From the NCBI GenBank assembly GCA_023423895.1, contig JAFAER010000075.1, forward strand, positions 40,683-104,682: DNA of 64,000 bases. The letters are read 5' to 3'. The notes under the pieces are model-generated. The model made no database searches. It was not told the origin of the DNA and saw only the letters and a list, made by a program, of their open reading frames with translations. Every line of letters begins with the position of its first letter. Position 1 is the stretch's first letter. Below are positions 61,790 to 64,000 of the stretch, piece after piece. The position numbers were made by a program, and so were the translations under genes. This DNA is from Pseudomonadota bacterium (lineage in GTDB: Bacteria; Myxococcota_A; Polyangia; Polyangiales; Polyangiaceae).

Positions 61790-63418
61790 TCACTTCGAAA
61801 GAGCGATGGTCAGCCAGAGCATCGAGCGGAAGCGCTGTCCGGCGATGCGGTTCATGTCGTGCTGGAAGTCGACCAGCACCATCGAGCGGGGAAAGAGCTT
61901 GTAGCCTGCCGCGAGCACGTAGCCGACGTTGGTCGCCTCGCGGTCTGCGCGGAGCTTGTCGTTCCAGTGCCACACGCCGGTGCGCGCCTGGAGGACGTAC
62001 CGCGTCTCGAACGTGCGCTCGCCGTAGACGTCGATGCCGACTCGGTCGCCCGTACGGTGGAGATCGGCGGCGCCGCGCGCCCCGATGAACCCCTCGCCGA
62101 TGCGATAGCGCCCGGCGAGGTTCGCGCCGCCCATCGGATCGATGCTGCTGGAGGGGTAGTAGTTCGCCTCGTAGAGCCCGTTCGGCGACGTCTGGTACGT
62201 AAGGTCCTTCTCGGGCTCCGTCTGCACGGTGAACGCGCGGGCGCGCAGCGCTCCGGAAACGCTCACGCGGGACGTCGGGTCCCACGAGGCCCGAAGCCCG
62301 AGGTCGTTCATGGGCATCGCCATGAAGAAGTTCCAGATCGAGTCGCCGTCGAACGTCGGCCGGTAATAGTCGTAGTCGACGCTCAGCGTGAGCTTCTGCG
62401 ACGCGTACCAGTCGACCGAGGCGTACAGGTTCCCGAGCGCCTTGACGTACAGGTCGTAGGCGAAGCCTGCCTTGATGCCGCCGAGGGTGGGCAGGGACCC
62501 GTCGACCGCGTAGCCGATGCGCTCTTGCGAGACACGCGTGCCTTCGTACGTCGCGTTCGAGCGGACGCCGTTCGTGAACTGCGAGACGTTGGAGGCGCCC
62601 GTGTTGTAGACGCGCCGGTACGTGAGGCGGCCGTGGAGCCAGTTGATCCCGCTCGACTCCATCGCGGCGCCGATCGCGGGCGCGATGTCGCTCGGCTGGA
62701 AGGACGGATAGAGCGTCGGATCGCGCTCGTAGCCCGTCCGATCCCCGCGCCAGATGCCGTCTCGCTCGTAGCGCGACGTCGAGAACGGGAGCCCGCCGCG
62801 CTGCTCGAGGCCGCCGTAGACCTCGAACGCGAGGAAGTACGGCGTCGTGATCTTCACCTGACCGCCGTCGAACGACCACCAGCCGAGGGCGTCCGTCACG
62901 TACTGGCGGCCGAGGCGGAACCCGAGCAGGCCGTTGAAGAAGCGGCGGCCCTCGATGTAGCCGTACATCAGGTCGACCGGCCCGCGAGAGAAGCCGGGGA
63001 CGAGCCGGTCGGGACGGGCGATCGCGGTCTCTTCCGTGTTGCCGCCGTAGTCGGCGTCGTAGCGGAGGCGCGCGCGGAACGTCAGCGTCGGCGCGAGCGG
63101 ATCGTCGACCTTGTCGAGCAGGTCGTAGACGGCGACGCCGAGCGTGGTCGTCAGCCGACGCCGGGCGATGATGGTGTCGCCGGTGGGGCTGCGCATCTCG
63201 TAGAACTGCGCGGCGGTGTCGCTCGTGATCTCCGCGTCGAGGGGACGATCGGCTGGCTTCGCCGGCGTCTTCGTCGCGGCCGCTACGGAGCCGGAGCCGT
63301 TCGGCGAGGATGCGCCGGCGCCGGCCGCGTCCTGCGCGCCGGCATGGCGAACGGTGAACATCCCTGCGGACAGGGCCGAGCCACCGACGAGACCCAAGAA
63401 AAGACGACGAAAGCGCAT
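61790..63418 (-). CDS. Outer-membrane beta-barrel protein next to the multihaem cytochrome
   Basis: A 542-residue exported protein with a signal sequence (LFLGLVGGSALSAGMFTVRHAGA), a short acidic/Pro linker and a long run of amphipathic beta strands rich in Tyr, Trp and Gly (for example FRARLRYDADYGGNTEE, VSVDYDYYRP-like repeats, GRYRIGEGFIGARGAADLH). The layout matches large porins of porin-cytochrome conduits (MtrB/PioB-like) but no clear CxxC motif was seen. ATG 63418 is used; GTG 63427 is possible. Ten bases separate it from the 13-haem gene. Confidence 0.72.
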   Translation of the reverse strand: MRFRRLFLGLVGGSALSAGMFTVRHAGAQDAAGAGASSPNGSGSVAAATKTPAKPADRPLDAEITSDTAAQFYEMRSPTGDTIIARRRLTTTLGVAVYDLLDKVDDPLAPTLTFRARLRYDADYGGNTEETAIARPDRLVPGFSRGPVDLMYGYIEGRRFFNGLLGFRLGRQYVTDALGWWSFDGGQVKITTPYFLAFEVYGGLEQRGGLPFSTSRYERDGIWRGDRTGYERDPTLYPSFQPSDIAPAIGAAMESSGINWLHGRLTYRRVYNTGASNVSQFTNGVRSNATYEGTRVSQERIGYAVDGSLPTLGGIKAGFAYDLYVKALGNLYASVDWYASQKLTLSVDYDYYRPTFDGDSIWNFFMAMPMNDLGLRASWDPTSRVSVSGALRARAFTVQTEPEKDLTYQTSPNGLYEANYYPSSSIDPMGGANLAGRYRIGEGFIGARGAADLHRTGDRVGIDVYGERTFETRYVLQARTGVWHWNDKLRADREATNVGYVLAAGYKLFPRSMVLVDFQHDMNRIAGQRFRSMLWLTIALSK

Positions 63419-63690
63419 CGCGAGCACGCCGGACGGCGGCGCGGCGGAGCATCATGGAACCGCTCTGCTTGTGTCAACGATCGATCGACGAACCTCGACG
63501 AACCTGCACCTGCACCTGCACGGGTGACCAAAGGTGAGCCTGTCCGCCGCGCCCGGGCAGCGAGCGATCGCGGCCGGAGGCACGAGCTCTGGGCGCCTGA
63601 GGCAGCTTCTTTCCCGCGCAGCGCATGGCGCTCCTTGGACGTTCGCGCTGTGAACTTGTTGACGCATCAAGGGCGTGGGTGGCACGCTCC

Positions 63691-64000
63691 ATGAGCCGCG
63701 GCATGACCGAGAGCGCCCAAAGATATCGCGTCGTCGAAAAGCTCGAGTCGGGCGGCATGGCCGAGGTGTTCCGCGCGGAGAGCGAGGGACTCCAAGGTTT
63801 CCGCAAGCAAGTCGCGATCAAGCGCGTCCTCCCGCACCTCAGCGAGAAGAAGCGGTTCATCGCGATGTTCCTCGACGAGGCGCGCATCTCGGCGCAGCTC
63901 TCGCACTCGAACTGCGTTCAGGTCTTCGACATCGGCGTCGGCGACAGCGCGTACTTCATCGTCATGGAGTACGTCGACGGCGCGAACCTGAAGTCGATCG
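63691..64000 (+). CDS. Pkn2-type Ser/Thr kinase, N-terminal part (cut by window end)
   Basis: The visible 103 residues start a Ser/Thr kinase (ATG 63691, or 63703). It has the glycine loop LESGGMAEVFRA, Lys in AIKRVLPHL, and the aC-helix region (FIAMFLDEARISAQLSHSNCVQVFDIG), followed by the hinge VMEYVDG. This is the Pkn2-type family of myxobacteria. The catalytic loop and any C-terminal domains lie beyond the window. Confidence 0.9.
   Translation, partial: MSRGMTESAQRYRVVEKLESGGMAEVFRAESEGLQGFRKQVAIKRVLPHLSEKKRFIAMFLDEARISAQLSHSNCVQVFDIGVGDSAYFIVMEYVDGANLKSI

Noticed and set aside
1..64000. tRNA, rRNA or riboswitch genes
   Set aside because: No cloverleaf, rRNA stretch or aptamer was recognised by reading; a covariance-model search (tRNAscan-SE, Infernal) was not possible and would settle this.

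Overview
The window is high-GC DNA that reads like a myxobacterium (phylum Myxococcota, most likely the Polyangia side). Evidence: a giant secreted protein with a MYXO-CTERM-like tail; three Pkn2-type Ser/Thr kinases (one cut by the window edge); two FHA-AAA+ regulators; many lipoproteins, including the 'WGSGPNDVWAVG' propeller type; a DUF1592/DUF1552 pair; and frequent 4-bp start/stop overlaps (GTGA or ATGA). No rRNA, tRNA or CRISPR array was recognised by eye. Housekeeping anchors are glmU (34.6 kb), murA and hisG (50.7-52.7 kb).

Layout. 0-6.5 kb: end of an unknown protein, an MltD-like lytic transglycosylase with LysM repeats, a PD40-type propeller lipoprotein, a FadL-like outer membrane channel, and a coupled PHP-phosphoesterase/membrane-protein pair. 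6.6-11.8 kb: a 1732-residue surface protein (seven SBBP repeats, twelve Ig-like repeats, MYXO-CTERM-like tail). 11.8-15.4 kb: a RibD/DHFR-like reductase divergent from a SnoaL-tailed ECF sigma factor, then an outer-membrane-like protein and a second ECF sigma factor. 15.4-24.5 kb: a one-direction, mostly translationally coupled cassette of exported proteins: a TPR-like membrane protein, a Cys-rich lipoprotein, three successive seven-bladed-propeller lipoproteins (two WGSG type, one RCC1 type), an IgGFc-binding-like lipoprotein and a secreted repeat protein.

24.5-30.4 kb is an accessory patch: an unknown protein, a block of six 42-bp tandem repeats, an Rhs gene broken by a 5' truncation, a one-base deletion and a stop codon, a lower-GC tip and following gene (possible immunity gene), and a complete tyrosine recombinase. 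30.5-36.5 kb: a 1332-residue lipoprotein divergent from glmU, and a PDZ lipoprotein.

36.6-46.1 kb is a signalling island and the most unusual part: one protein fuses a Ser/Thr kinase, a flavohaemoglobin-type globin and an alpha/beta-hydrolase domain whose nucleophile serine is alanine. A stand-alone globin follows. Convergent with it is an FHA-AAA+ protein lacking the sigma54 GAFTGA loop, then a canonical FHA-sigma54 activator, a TPR/PEGA-like membrane protein, a Cys-rich lipoprotein and a second membrane kinase.

46.3-64 kb: a DUF1592 lipoprotein with its DUF1552 Tat partner, lipoproteins, murA-hisG, a three-gene exported set ending in a CxxCH lipoprotein, a ComEA-like protein, a Tat-exported DUF362 protein, an FHA-GGDEF diguanylate cyclase, a lipoprotein with a haem-like motif, and a 13-haem cytochrome next to an outer-membrane barrel (a possible electron conduit). 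The window ends inside another Pkn2-type kinase.
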